From the NCBI RefSeq assembly GCF_022690765.1, contig NZ_JALCZA010000046.1, positions 1-34,865 on the forward strand: a stretch of 34,865 nucleotides of DNA. The letters are read 5' to 3'. Origin of the DNA: Anaeromyxobacter oryzisoli. GTDB taxonomy: Bacteria; Myxococcota; Myxococcia; Myxococcales; Anaeromyxobacteraceae. The position numbers were made by a program, and so were the translations under genes. Each line of letters opens with the position of its first letter. The stretch's first letter is position 1. The notes beneath the pieces were generated by a model. That model saw nothing but the letters and a program-made list of their open reading frames with translations, had not been told where the DNA came from and did not search any database. Positions 1-9,313 of the stretch are shown in pieces.

Positions 1-2607
1 GGCCGCCAGCTCCTGCGAGAGCTCGCCCTCCCGGCGCTGCGCCTGGCGACGCAGCTCCTCCCGCGCCTCCTCGGCGCGGGCCGCCGCCGCGCGGGCCGCC
101 TTCAGCTCCTCGGCCGCCGCGGTGGTCTTCGCCGTCGCCTCCTCGCGCGCCGCCGTGAGCTCCGCCTCGAGGGCGCCGACCCGCTCCACCGCCGCGGCGC
201 GCGCCTCCTGCCCGGCCCGCGCCGCGGCCTCGACCTCCGCGATCTTCGCGGTGAGCCGCTGCACCTCGCCGCGCGCCGCCTCGCCGGTGTCCGCCGCCGA
301 GCGCGCCCGGGCCTCGGCGTCCTCGAGCCGCCCCGCGAGCTCCTCCCGGTCCGTCCGGAGCGCCCCCGCCTCCTCCGCGGCCGCGTCGCGCTCGCCGGTG
401 CGGACCGCCAGCTCCGCGTCGCGCGCGTCGAGCGTCGTCCGGACCGCGTCGCGCTCCCGCCCGGCGCTCTCCGCGGCGGCACGTTGCCGGTCCACCTCGC
501 GCCGGAGCTCCTCGCGCTCCGCGGCGAGCTCCTGCGCGCGCGCCTCCCAGCCCGTCCGCGCCGCCTCGTGGGCGCGCTCCGCGATGCCCGCCGACTCGCG
601 GGCGGTCTCCGCGGCCCGCTCCGCCTCGAGCCGCGCGGCCTCCGCCTGGGCCCGCGCCGTCTCGAGCGCCTGGAGCCGCGCCGTCGCCTCCTGGGCGGCC
701 CCGGCCGACGACGCCTGGAGCTCGGCGCGCTCGGCCTCGAGCGCCCCGCGCACCTCGGCGAGCTCCGCGCGCGCTTCCTCCTCGCGCTCCGTCAGCTCGC
801 GGGAGAGCCCCTCGATCTCGCCCTCCAGCGCCCCGATCTGCTGGAGGTGGTCCTGCACCTCGCGCCCGAGGTCCTCCTCGCGCGCGCGCGCGGCCTCGCG
901 GAAGCTCCGGTACTCCTCGTCGAGGAGCCGCAGCCGCTGCTCGCGGTCGCGGATCGCGTCCTCGCGGTCCTCGATCCGCGCCTGGAGCGCCGCCGCCGCC
1001 TCGCGCGCCGACTCCGCGGCGCGCTCGCGCTCCCGCTCGGACTCCTCCAGGGCCGCCCGCGCCTCGGCGACCTGCGCCTCGAGCACCTGCCGCGCCTCCG
1101 CCGCTTCTCCCCGGACGGCCTCGCGCTCCGCCGCGATCGCATCCGCCCGGGCCGTGGCCTCCGCCACCCGCGCCTCGAGGGCCTCGCCGCGCTCCGCCGC
1201 CTCGCGCCGCGCCGTGGCGAGCTCCTCCTCGACGCCGCGCCGCGCCGCCTGCTCGACCTCGAGCCGGGCGTCGGCCTCGCGCTGCGCCTCCTCCGCGGCC
1301 CGCCGCGCCGCCTCGAGGGCGGCCTCCGCGGAGGTGAGCTCCTCGGCGCGCCGGGCGATCTCCTCCTGCAGCTCCCGCTCGCGCGCCTCCATCCGCGCCG
1401 CGTCCGCGCGGGCCTGCCGGTCGAGGCGGGCGATCTCCTCCTGCGCGCCGTCGAGGGCGACCTTCCGGTGCGCGAGGTCGTCCTCGCGGCGCCGCAGCTC
1501 GCGCTCGAGCTCGTGGATCCGCCGCTCGCTCGCGGCGACGACCTCGATCAGCTCCTTCTCCTGGCTGAACTTCTCGAGGAGCAGCCCGTCCACCGAAGCG
1601 CCGTACTCGCGCTCCTTCGCGACGAACGCCTCGCGGGCCTCCCCGAGCCGACGGAGCAGATCCTCGACCTGGAGCTTGAGCCCCTGGAGCTCGACGTCCT
1701 TGTCGTGGATGCGCTCGTCCACCGAGGCGAGCTCGCGCTCGCGGACCTCCCAGATCTCCGCGATGTGCGCGATCTGCGCCTCGCGCCACTTGAGGTCCTC
1801 GCGCAGGAGCTGGGCACGCCCCTCTGGCGTCTGCAGCAGGTCGCGCCGGGGAGGCGGGCGGCGCCGGAGCGCCTCCGCCGCGAGCTCCTCGCGGTGCTCC
1901 GCGATCGACTGGAAGACCCGGTCCACGTAGAGCCGGTCCTCGTCCGTGATGATCGAGCGCTGCGGTCTCCGCGGCATCGGCGGCGGTGCCGGGGGCTCCT
2001 CGCCACCCGGCTCGCGCGCGGCCGCCTCGCCGCCCGGAGCGCCGCCCGCCGGCGCCTCGACCCCCGGCGTCTCGACCCCCGTGGGCTCGCCCCCCTCACC
2101 GCCGCCGTCCCCGGCGCCGGGCGCCGCGGCAGGCGCGCCGGGCTCCAGGCCGGCCTCGGCCCGGACCTCGGCCGGGGCCTCCGGCTCGACGGTCTGGACG
2201 TCGGCGTCGTCCACCTCGACCGGCTCGGCGGCGGCCAGGAGCCGGGCCGCGAGCTTCACGAGCGCGTCGGTGTCGAGCGGCATCGCGAGGTAGCCGTTCG
2301 CCGCCCACGGCGTGCGCGCGTGCTCCGCGAGCGACTCGGGCGCCGTCTCGGACGAATAGAGGATCACCGGGATGCGGGCGGTGGCGCGGTCGTGCCGCAG
2401 GCGCGCGCACCACGAGAACCCGGAGAGGTCCGGCAGCTCGGCGCGGACGACGCACAGATCGGGGCGCCGCTCCGCGATGTCGAGCTCCGCCTCCGCGGAG
2501 CTCGCCGCGACGCGGGTGGAGTGGCCTTCGTCATGGAACAGGGACGCGACGGACAGCGCGAACGCGTTGTCCGGCTCGACGATGAGGACGCGCTTCGAGT
2601 CTGCCAT
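1..2607 (-). CDS. FrzS/AglZ-like pseudo-receiver coiled-coil protein, 3' end outside window
   Basis: The ATG at 2607 opens a frame that stays open to base 1 (869 codons), so the C-terminus lies outside the window. Residues 1 to about 125 look like a response-regulator receiver (starts MADSKRVLIVEPD). The phospho-acceptor Asp is replaced by Arg55 (VVRAELPD) and the conserved Lys by Met109 (YLAMPL), so it should not be phosphorylated in the usual way. Residues of about 125-215 are a Pro/Ala/Gly/Glu-rich linker. From about residue 215 on the protein is almost entirely Glu/Arg/Ala/Leu-rich heptad-like coiled coil. In the family, pseudo-receiver plus long coiled coil is the build of the Myxococcus motility proteins FrzS (type IV pili) and AglZ (gliding). 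Which of the two this resembles, or whether it is a separate paralogue, cannot be told here. It stands alone, divergent from the exported protein at 2815. Confidence 0.75.
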   Translation of the reverse strand, partial: MADSKRVLIVEPDNAFALSVASLFHDEGHSTRVAASSAEAELDIAERRPDLCVVRAELPDLSGFSWCARLRHDRATARIPVILYSSETAPESLAEHARTPWAANGYLAMPLDTDALVKLAARLLAAAEPVEVDDADVQTVEPEAPAEVRAEAGLEPGAPAAAPGAGDGGGEGGEPTGVETPGVEAPAGGAPGGEAAAREPGGEEPPAPPPMPRRPQRSIITDEDRLYVDRVFQSIAEHREELAAEALRRRPPPRRDLLQTPEGRAQLLREDLKWREAQIAHIAEIWEVRERELASVDERIHDKDVELQGLKLQVEDLLRRLGEAREAFVAKEREYGASVDGLLLEKFSQEKELIEVVAASERRIHELERELRRREDDLAHRKVALDGAQEEIARLDRQARADAARMEARERELQEEIARRAEELTSAEAALEAARRAAEEAQREADARLEVEQAARRGVEEELATARREAAERGEALEARVAEATARADAIAAEREAVRGEAAEARQVLEAQVAEARAALEESERERERAAESAREAAAALQARIEDREDAIRDREQRLRLLDEEYRSFREAARAREEDLGREVQDHLQQIGALEGEIEGLSRELTEREEEARAELAEVRGALEAERAELQASSAGAAQEATARLQALETARAQAEAARLEAERAAETARESAGIAERAHEAARTGWEARAQELAAEREELRREVDRQRAAAESAGRERDAVRTTLDARDAELAVRTGERDAAAEEAGALRTDREELAGRLEDAEARARSAADTGEAARGEVQRLTAKIAEVEAAARAGQEARAAAVERVGALEAELTAAREEATAKTTAAAEELKAARAAAARAEEAREELRRQAQRREGELSQELAA

Positions 2608-2814
2608 TGTGGGATGCGGGAGGGCTCCCGCCGGGGCGTCGAGTGTATCCTCGGCGTCGGCTCCAATCTAGACATCGAGCGAGCCGGCGCGCGCCTCTCA
2701 GGCGCGCACACTCGCCCACCGCGTGCGGGGGCGGCCGTGCGGGGCGAGGGATTGCCGGCGGGGGCCGCCGTTCCGATCGTGTCGGCGCTCCAGCGTCACC
2801 TGGAGCGGACCCAC

Positions 2815-3453
2815 ATGGTGCTCGTCCCCGTCCTCCTCGCCGCCGCCGCGGCCGCCTCCGGCCAGGCGCCCGAGGCGTGGCCGCCCCCTCCAGAGAACCT
2901 CCTCAGCGGCCCCGCGCGGTGCGTGCTTCGCTACCTCGAGGCGGTCCGGCTGGCGGAGCGCCACGCCGGCGACGTCGCCGACGGGCGTCCGGCGCCGCCT
3001 CGCGCGCGAGCCTACGAGGTGGCGAGGCGGCTCACCGCGCCCCGGGCACTCGACGAGATCGCCCGGCGCGCGGCGCGGGGCGAGGGGCACCCGCTCGCCC
3101 CGTGGCGGCTCGCGGCGCGCCGCGTCCTCGACTCGTTCGAGCTGCTCGCGGTCCGCCGGGCGCCGCGGGGCGCGGCGGTGGTGACCGTCCGCGAGCGCAC
3201 GTCCGTGCCCGGCGACGGAGCGGCGCCGGTGAGCGCCGTCGCGGAGTACCTCGTCGCGCGGGTCGGCGGCGACTGGCGCGTCGTGGACAGGCGGGTCGGC
3301 GCGTCGTTCGACGACGCCGACGTCGCCGCGGGGTATGCGGAGTGGTTCGACGATCCGTCCGCGCTGCACGTCCGGCCCGCCGTCGAGGCGCGCGCCGCGC
3401 CCCCGCCGGCACCCGGCCCCCGGCGCCCGGCGGCGCCCCGGCAGGGCGGGTGA
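2815..3453 (+). CDS. small exported protein of unknown function
   Basis: 212 codons starting at ATG 2815, with a GGAG about 10 nt upstream. The first 17 residues (MVLVPVLLAAAAAASGQ) form a short hydrophobic signal-like segment. The body is Arg/Ala-rich with alternating strand-like stretches (for example RVGGDWRVVDRRVGASF) that suggest a small beta-rich fold of the NTF2/DUF type, and the tail from about residue 185 is Pro/Ala-rich and probably disordered. I do not recognise the family. It diverges from the FrzS/AglZ-like gene across about 200 nt and converges on the debranching enzyme gene. Shadow frames exist on the other strand, but the signal peptide and ribosome binding site favour this one. 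Confidence 0.6.
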   Translation: MVLVPVLLAAAAAASGQAPEAWPPPPENLLSGPARCVLRYLEAVRLAERHAGDVADGRPAPPRARAYEVARRLTAPRALDEIARRAARGEGHPLAPWRLAARRVLDSFELLAVRRAPRGAAVVTVRERTSVPGDGAAPVSAVAEYLVARVGGDWRVVDRRVGASFDDADVAAGYAEWFDDPSALHVRPAVEARAAPPPAPGPRRPAAPRQGG

Positions 3454-3594
3454 GGCTCAGGCTTCGGGCAGGAAGGAGCCCGAGCCCGGAACGCGCACGC
3501 GAACCCGTGATCCTCTTTCCCTGTCCCACCGCACGGGCCACGGGAAGCGGCGGGGCACGGGTGCGGGTTCGGGTGCGGGGTCGGGTGCGACTTC
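3454..3594. repeat. convergent intergenic low-complexity repeats
   Basis: This is the gap between two convergent 3' ends. It contains TCAGGCTTCGGGC (3457-3469), whose reverse complement recurs exactly at 7110-7122. It also holds CCCGAGCCCGG and GCACGCGAACCC stretches and, at about 3560-3590, repeated GGGTGCGGGTTCGGGT units. The same style of sequence recurs at 22955-23020 and 29880-30180. No gene is seen. Confidence 0.6.
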
Positions 3595-5847
3595 TCACAC
3601 GTCGATCCGCACGTGCAGCGGCCCCCCGTGGACGTCGAGCACCTCGGCGAACGCGCTGGTGACACCGTGCGTGAACCTGAGGGTCGCCCGCGCCTGCCCG
3701 ATCCGGAGCCCCTCGAGCGTGAGGGAGGGGAGCCACGGCGGGAGCCAGGGCTGGATCACGTGCAGGGTGTGGGCGGGGGCGTCGGGGAACAGCCCGAGCA
3801 CCGCCCGCAGGAGCAGGAACCAGGCGGCGGACGACCACGCCTGCGGCGAGCACGCGACCGGGTAGTGCACCGGGAACTGCCCGTCGGCGCGGGACAGGCC
3901 GCAGAACAGCTCGGGGAGCCGGAGCTGCCGGAAGTGCTGCGCGGCGTCCCAGAGCCCGCCGAGCACGAGCCCGGCCTCGCGGGTCATCCCGTACGCGGAG
4001 AGGCCCATGGCGCACAGCGCGTTGTCGTGCGGCCACACGGTGCCGTCGTGGTAGCTGAGCGGGTTGTACGCCCGCTGGCCCGCCGCGAGCGTCCGGATCC
4101 CCCACCCGCTCCACATCCCCTCCCCGAGGAGGGACGAGGCGACGCGCCGGGCGCGGTCCGCGCGGACGGCGCGCGAGAACAGCAGGTGGCCCGCGTTCGA
4201 GCTCACCGCGTCCACCACGCGCTTGTCGCGGTCGAGCGCGAGCGCGTACGTCCCGGGCCCGTCCATCCAGAGTCGCTCCTCCAGCACGTCCGCGTGCGAG
4301 CGCGCGGCGGCGCGGAGCGCCTTCGCCTCCGCTCGGCGCCCGCGTCGCTCGAGGAGGTCGGCCATCCGGCGCCGGGCGTCGATCGCGTAGCCCTGCGCCT
4401 CCACGAGCGCGATGGGAGGCTCCGCCGGCGTCCCGTCCGCGAAGGGCACGCCGTCGTGGCTGTCCTTCCAGCCCTGGTTGCGGAGCCCCTTCGTCGTCCG
4501 GCGCTGGTACTCGACGAGGCCGTCGCCGTCCCGATCCGCCCAGTGGTCGAGCCACCCGACGGCGCGCTCGGCCGCGGGCAGCAGGGCGTCCACGGTCTCC
4601 CGGTCGTCGGTCCAGAGCTCGTACTCGGCCAGGAGCACGAGGAAGAGCGGCGTCGCGTCCACCGAGCCGTAGTACGGCGTGTGAGGCACCTCGCCGGCGG
4701 CCGCCATCTCCCCGAACCGGATCTCGTGGGGGATCTTGCCGGGCTCCTCGTCGCGGAGGGGATCGTCGCGCTCGCCCTGCAGCCGCGCGAGGAACCGGAG
4801 CGCGTCGCGCGCGATCTCCGGGGTCGCGAGGAGCGCCTCGTAGCCGGCGACGAGCGCGTCGCGCCCGAACGGGCAGGTGTACCAGGGGATGCCGGCGGAG
4901 ATGACCGGCGCGCCGAAGTGGTACACGGTGAGCGCCTTCAGATCGGCGACCGCCTGCGCGAGCGCGCTCGTGAAGACCTCGTTCTTCCCCGAGAACCGGG
5001 TGGCGCCGCGGGCGAAGCTCGCGTACGCACCGTGCGTCTCCCCGGCGCGCGCGGCGAACGGGCGCGACGGACCGCGGGGGACCGGCCGCTCCTCGTCGAG
5101 CCCCCGCGACCGGCCCGGCGCGCCGTGCTCGATCCCCGCGGCCACGACGAACGTCACCTCGACCCGCTCCGCCGGCTCGAGGCGGAGCGACACCCGCGCG
5201 CCGCGGCCGCCGAGGTGCTCGAGGCGGGCCGGACCGTCGCGCGCGGTCCCCTCGATCCGGATCTCGGTGGCGTACCGGCGCCCGTCGCGGCCGTCGTACC
5301 GGAGCACCGCCCGGTCCGCCTCGATGCGCGGCACGCGGTAGGCGCCGCGACCGGCGCGGCGCGCGCCGCGGATCTCGAAGACGTCCGCGAAGTCCGCCGC
5401 CCAGCCGAGCTCGAGCCAGCCCTCCACCGGCTTGCCCTGGAAGTTCGAGAGCACGAGCCGGTCCACCAGGACGTCGTCGATGAGCATGTCGCGGCGCAGG
5501 TGGACGTAGTTCACCGGCTCGCGGCCGAGCAGGCCCCCCTCGTGCAGGCTCGTGACGGTGAAGTCGATCTGCGCCACGTAGTCGGAGGACACCTGCGAGG
5601 ACAGGCAGAGCGGCGGGCCGCCGGCGACCCCCAGCCGCCAGGCCGAGAGGTGGCGCGTGTCGGTGAGGAAGAGGCCGAGGTCGCGGGCCCCCGACGGCGC
5701 GACGTCCCCGAGGCGGTTCGCGACGAGGAAGAGGTTCCCGCGCTTGAGGACGAGCTTCTCGACGCCGGTCGCCTCGGGCTGGGCGGACGGGTCGGAGTAA
5801 CCGAGGAGATCCTCGGGGCGGGTGCTCACTGCGCCAGCGTCGTCCAT
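3595..5847 (-). CDS. glycogen-debranching-type amylo-alpha-1,6-glucosidase
   Basis: 750 residues from ATG 5847, preceded by a purine-rich GGAGGGAGG ribosome binding site; the frame upstream of this ATG is shadow coding. The N-terminal half matches the glycogen-debranching N-terminal domain, with [13 protein letters not shown] near residue 37 and [16 protein letters not shown] near 57. The C-terminal half is an (alpha/alpha)6 glucosidase domain with the usual motifs [53 protein letters not shown] and [12 protein letters not shown]. Members remove alpha-1,6 branches from glycogen-like glucans or act on related alpha-glucosides, normally in the cytoplasm; no signal peptide is seen. The gene overlaps the end of the glycosyltransferase gene by 22 nt, so the two are probably co-translated and act in the same glucan or trehalose/glycogen pathway (inference). 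Confidence 0.88.
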   Translation of the reverse strand: MDDAGAVSTRPEDLLGYSDPSAQPEATGVEKLVLKRGNLFLVANRLGDVAPSGARDLGLFLTDTRHLSAWRLGVAGGPPLCLSSQVSSDYVAQIDFTVTSLHEGGLLGREPVNYVHLRRDMLIDDVLVDRLVLSNFQGKPVEGWLELGWAADFADVFEIRGARRAGRGAYRVPRIEADRAVLRYDGRDGRRYATEIRIEGTARDGPARLEHLGGRGARVSLRLEPAERVEVTFVVAAGIEHGAPGRSRGLDEERPVPRGPSRPFAARAGETHGAYASFARGATRFSGKNEVFTSALAQAVADLKALTVYHFGAPVISAGIPWYTCPFGRDALVAGYEALLATPEIARDALRFLARLQGERDDPLRDEEPGKIPHEIRFGEMAAAGEVPHTPYYGSVDATPLFLVLLAEYELWTDDRETVDALLPAAERAVGWLDHWADRDGDGLVEYQRRTTKGLRNQGWKDSHDGVPFADGTPAEPPIALVEAQGYAIDARRRMADLLERRGRRAEAKALRAAARSHADVLEERLWMDGPGTYALALDRDKRVVDAVSSNAGHLLFSRAVRADRARRVASSLLGEGMWSGWGIRTLAAGQRAYNPLSYHDGTVWPHDNALCAMGLSAYGMTREAGLVLGGLWDAAQHFRQLRLPELFCGLSRADGQFPVHYPVACSPQAWSSAAWFLLLRAVLGLFPDAPAHTLHVIQPWLPPWLPSLTLEGLRIGQARATLRFTHGVTSAFAEVLDVHGGPLHVRIDV

Positions 5848-6917
5848 CCTCCCTCCGCCGCCCTCCCCGTCGCCCGCGCCGCGCCGGCGCGCTCCGCGGC
5901 GCGCCTCCGGTCCGCGACCGCGGCGCGGTAGACCGCGACGTACTCCGCCGCCATGCGCGCGGAGGAGAACCGCTCCCGCGCGCGCGCCTGGATCGCCCGC
6001 CTGTCGAGGCCGGCCGCACGGCCGAGCGCGCGGGCCATCTCCGGCACGTCCCCGACCAGGAACCCGGTCACGCCGTCCTCGACGATCTCCGGCGCGGCGC
6101 CCCTCGGGAACGCGATCACCGGGCACCCCGCGAGCATCGCCTCGACGAGCACGAGGCCGAAGGGCTCCTCCCACCGGAGCGGCGCGAGCAGGGCCCGGGC
6201 GCGGGCGAACAGGCGGCGCTTCTCCGTCAGCCCGGCCGGACCGATCCACCGGACGTGCGGCCGCGCGAGCGCCGGCGCGAGCACGTCCTGCGCCCAGCGG
6301 TCGGGGCACTCGTCGCCGTGCTCGCGCCCGGCCACGACGATCCGCAGCCCGGCGCGGCGCGCGGCGTCGATCGCCAGCTCCGGCCCCTTGCACCAGGAGA
6401 GCCGGCCGAGGAAGAACGCGGCGTTCCCCCCGGGCCCCACCACCGGGTACAGGTCGGGGTCGAGGCCGTGGTGGACCACGTGCTGGGGCGACGGGCGCGC
6501 GAGCGCGGCCTGCCGCGAGGAGATCGCGACGTACCGCACCGGCGGGACCCGCTCGTAGAAGCGGGACAGCGCGGGGCTGGTGTCGTGGTGCACCGTGTAC
6601 ACGACGGGCGCGGGGAGCCCTCCCGCGAACGCGAGGAGCGACGGGAGGTGCGCGTGCACGACGTCGAAGGCCCCCCGCGAGATGTGCTCCGCCGCGAAGC
6701 GTGCGTGCAGGACCTCGGCGTAAGGATCGGGCGGCCAGACGGCCGTCTCGAAGGTCGCCCGCAGATCACGGGCCCGCGAGTCTCCGGTCGCGAACAGCGT
6801 GACCTGGTGCCCGGCGCGCTCGAGCTCGCGAGAGAGGGCGTGGACCACGAGCTCCGTGCCGCCGTATGCCGGCGGGGGGACCGCCACGAAGGGCGTCGAG
6901 ACGAGCGCGATCCGCAT
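5826..6917 (-). CDS. GT4-family glycosyltransferase
   Basis: 363 residues from ATG 6917 ([20 protein letters not shown]). The N-terminal Rossmann half has the PPxxYGGxE motif typical of bacterial GT4 enzymes and the signature [12 protein letters not shown]. The C-terminal half has [30 protein letters not shown] and the donor-binding EX7E-type motif [21 protein letters not shown], followed by [16 protein letters not shown]. It is a retaining, nucleotide-sugar-dependent cytoplasmic transferase; the acceptor cannot be read from the sequence. The ribosome binding site is weak, with GGAGG about 19 nt upstream of the start. Coupling to the debranching enzyme suggests alpha-glucan metabolism rather than LPS synthesis, but that is inference. 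Confidence 0.85.
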   Translation of the reverse strand: MRIALVSTPFVAVPPPAYGGTELVVHALSRELERAGHQVTLFATGDSRARDLRATFETAVWPPDPYAEVLHARFAAEHISRGAFDVVHAHLPSLLAFAGGLPAPVVYTVHHDTSPALSRFYERVPPVRYVAISSRQAALARPSPQHVVHHGLDPDLYPVVGPGGNAAFFLGRLSWCKGPELAIDAARRAGLRIVVAGREHGDECPDRWAQDVLAPALARPHVRWIGPAGLTEKRRLFARARALLAPLRWEEPFGLVLVEAMLAGCPVIAFPRGAAPEIVEDGVTGFLVGDVPEMARALGRAAGLDRRAIQARARERFSSARMAAEYVAVYRAAVADRRRAAERAGAARATGRAAEGGWTTLAQ

Positions 6918-7156
6918 GTGGGAAAAGTAGGCCCTCCACGGTGTCCGGGCGAGGGCGTGCGCGCGCGACCCCGCCGGAGGGACCTCGGGCCTTCTCGGGC
7001 CCTCGGCGTCTGGACGAGCCTGCTGAGAGACCTCGCGCCTCGGGCTTCGAGGTCGCGAGGGCGACGGCATCGCCCCCGCCGTCCGCGACCTGCCGTCCTC
7101 CTCTTTCCAGCCCGAAGCCTGACGCCTGAAGCCCGACGCCTGATACACTCACCGGC
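6918..7156. other. divergent intergenic region upstream of pilT-like gene
   Basis: This 239-nt gap lies between divergent genes. Its right end holds short imperfect repeats (GCCTGACGCC and GAAGCCCGACGCC at 7117-7140) and GATACACTC at 7142-7150, which could be a -10 region (TACACT, 7144-7149). That would place transcription start almost on the pilT ATG. No Shine-Dalgarno sequence is visible before that ATG. No gene is supported. Confidence 0.35.
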
Positions 7157-8269
7157 ATGGAAGGACAGGGGCCACTCAGCGAGGAGATTTTTCACTCGTT
7201 CCTGCAGCTCGCGGTGAAGCGCCAGGCGAGCGACGTTCACTTCGAGGTGGGCTATCCGCCCACCTACCGTGTCTTCGGCGAGCTCCTCGCGGCGAAGTAC
7301 CCGCCGCTGACCCACGCCGACACCGAGGCGATCGCCAACTTCGTGCTGCAGGCGCCCGGGTCCGGCTTCACGCCGCTCGACTTCCGCGAGGTGGACCGGA
7401 GCTACTCGCTCCCGGGGGTCTCGCGGTTCCGCGCCTCCATCTTCAAGCAGCGCGGGAGCTGGGGCGCGGTCATGCGGACCATCCCCTTCCAGATCCCCGA
7501 GTTCGAGTCGCTGAACCTGCCCCCCGTCGTGAAGACCATCGCCGACGCCCGGCGCGGCCTCGTCTGCGTGACGGGCGCCACCGGCAACGGCAAGTCCACG
7601 ACCATCGCGAGCATCATCGACCACATCGTCCAGCAGGAGCGGCTCCACGTCGTCACGGTGGAGGATCCGATCGAGTTCATCTTCGCCGGCGGCAAGGGGC
7701 TCGTGATCCAGCGCGAGGTCGGCTCGGACACCGCGAGCTACACCGACGCGCTCCGCGCCGCGCTCCGGCAGGATCCGGACATCATCATGGTCGGCGAGCT
7801 CCGCGACCGCGAGGCGGCGGACATCTGCCTCAAGGCGGCCGAGACGGGCCACCTCGTCATCACCTCGCTCCACACCCCCGACATCCCGCGTGCGATCGGC
7901 CGGATCGTCGGCCTCTTCCCCGCCGACGAGCAGGACAACGTCCGCGCCCGCCTCGCGGACAACCTCCAGGCGGCGATCGCCCTGCGCCTCCTCATGCGCG
8001 CCGACGCGACCGGCCTCATCCCGGCGGTGGAGGCCCTCCTCGCGACCACGACGGTGCGCGAGATGATCCGCGACGGCTCCAAGGTGAACGAGCTCCGCGG
8101 CTACATGGACCAGGCGGGCGCCGACCTCGGGATGCACAGCTTCGACCAGTACCTCTACAAGCTGCACGAGGCGAAGCGCATCGGCCTCGACACCGCCCTC
8201 GCGAACGCGACCAACCGCGCCGATCTCGAGCGCCGCATCATGATGGAGACGGGAGGCCGTCCCACGTGA
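7157..8269 (+). CDS. pilT: PilT-family type IV pilus retraction ATPase
   Basis: 370 residues. PilT-family hexameric ATPases power pilus retraction at the inner membrane during twitching or social motility. The N-terminal PAS-like domain carries ASDVHFEVG near residue 24. The Walker A is GATGNGKST (140-148), where the usual form is GPTGSGKST. The Asp-box region is VTVEDPIEF (167-175), Walker B is DIIMVGELRD (208-217), and the His-box AETGHLVITSLHT follows. The C-terminal region lacks an obvious AIRNLIRE PilT signature and instead has TTVREMIRDGSKVNELRGYM, so this may be a PilT2/PilU-like paralogue rather than the main retraction motor. Its stop overlaps the GTG of the PilZ-family gene by 4 nt, which links the two functionally. 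Confidence 0.88.
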   Translation: MEGQGPLSEEIFHSFLQLAVKRQASDVHFEVGYPPTYRVFGELLAAKYPPLTHADTEAIANFVLQAPGSGFTPLDFREVDRSYSLPGVSRFRASIFKQRGSWGAVMRTIPFQIPEFESLNLPPVVKTIADARRGLVCVTGATGNGKSTTIASIIDHIVQQERLHVVTVEDPIEFIFAGGKGLVIQREVGSDTASYTDALRAALRQDPDIIMVGELRDREAADICLKAAETGHLVITSLHTPDIPRAIGRIVGLFPADEQDNVRARLADNLQAAIALRLLMRADATGLIPAVEALLATTTVREMIRDGSKVNELRGYMDQAGADLGMHSFDQYLYKLHEAKRIGLDTALANATNRADLERRIMMETGGRPT

Positions 8270-9192
8270 ACCTGGCCGGCGCCGCCCCGGCGTCGCGCGT
8301 TCTGGTGGTGGGCTCGGACGCCGACGTCTCCATCGCGCTCCACCTGCACCTCGAGCGTGCGGGGTACGCGGTGTACTGCGTGCCGGGCCCGACGGACCTC
8401 GACGCGTTCATGCGCGCCGCCGCCCCGCACGTCGTCTGCCTGCTGCTCCCGGCGGCGCCGGACGGGACGTGGGGATCCGCCCTCACCACGGCCGCGAGCG
8501 CGGCGCGGGTGGGCATGCGGGTGGTGATGATCGCGCCGTCGCGCGAGATCGTCGAGCCGCTCGCCGCCGTCGCCGGTGCGGAGCGCGCCCTCGCCCGGAG
8601 CGAGGTCCTCGCGCGACCGCTCGTGGTGGTCGATCGCAACGCGGTCCCGGTCCCCTCGACCGCGGCCGTGCCGCCCCCGGTGCCGCCGCCCCGGGCGACC
8701 GCCGTCCCCTCCGCCGCGCCTACCGGCGCCCTCGTCCCCCCGCCGCCCGCGGGGCAGCCCCTCGACGCCTCGGAGGCGCGCGGCACCGGCCGCGCCCGCG
8801 CGCCGGTGGACCTGATGGCGCTCATCGACGAGGAGCTGGTGGACGAGCCGAAGCAGCGGCCCATGCTCACCCGCGTCGAGGTGAACGTGAGCCTCGTGTC
8901 GGAGCACAACTTCTACGTCGGGGCGACGCGGCGGGTGGACTCGGGCGGCGTCTTCATCGCCACCGCCCTGCCCCCGCCGACCGGCACGCGGCTCCAGGTC
9001 CGGCTCGGGCTCGCCGACGGGCGCAAGCTCGACCTCGACGGCGAGGTCTCCTTCATCCGCGAGAAGAGCGCCACCACGGGGCGGCAGCCGTCCGGCTGCG
9101 GCGTGCGGCTCCTCAACCTGCCCGGCTGGGCCATCGACGCGATCGACCGGTTCGTGCTCGCGCGCCAGCCGATCGTGTACACGCCGCCGTAG
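8266..9192 (+). CDS. pseudo-receiver + PilZ-family domain protein
   Basis: 308 residues from GTG 8266, with GGGAGG 10 nt upstream and a 4-nt overlap with pilT. Residues 10 to about 125 (ASRVLVVGSDADVSIALHL onward) have receiver-like spacing but no phosphorylatable Asp: the position after the beta-3 strand reads CLLLPAAPDG. Residues of about 125-185 are a Pro/Ala-rich linker. The C-terminal domain (about 205-305) resembles the Myxococcus-type PilZ paralogue family, with RVDSGGVFIAT and LDLDGEVSFIRE. The canonical c-di-GMP residues are altered: there is no RxxxR, and the [DN]xSxxG box reads RVDSGG. A pilus-retraction regulator that does not bind c-di-GMP in the usual way is plausible (inference). 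Confidence 0.75.
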   Translation: MNLAGAAPASRVLVVGSDADVSIALHLHLERAGYAVYCVPGPTDLDAFMRAAAPHVVCLLLPAAPDGTWGSALTTAASAARVGMRVVMIAPSREIVEPLAAVAGAERALARSEVLARPLVVVDRNAVPVPSTAAVPPPVPPPRATAVPSAAPTGALVPPPPAGQPLDASEARGTGRARAPVDLMALIDEELVDEPKQRPMLTRVEVNVSLVSEHNFYVGATRRVDSGGVFIATALPPPTGTRLQVRLGLADGRKLDLDGEVSFIREKSATTGRQPSGCGVRLLNLPGWAIDAIDRFVLARQPIVYTPP

Positions 9193-9313
9193 AGCTCGGG
9201 CGTGCCGGCATGCGCGTGAGGCGGCGCCAGGGCCTGCCAGCAGGCCAAGGGCGTGGTGAAATTCAGGCGCGCGTGCGGGCTCGAACGCGGCGCGCACCTC
9301 GACCGGAGGTCAC

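Noticed and set aside
3032-6019. Long minus-strand frame overlapping the exported protein and the debranching gene
   Set aside because: It is a shadow frame of the debranching enzyme in another phase, with extremely Arg-rich, low-complexity translation.
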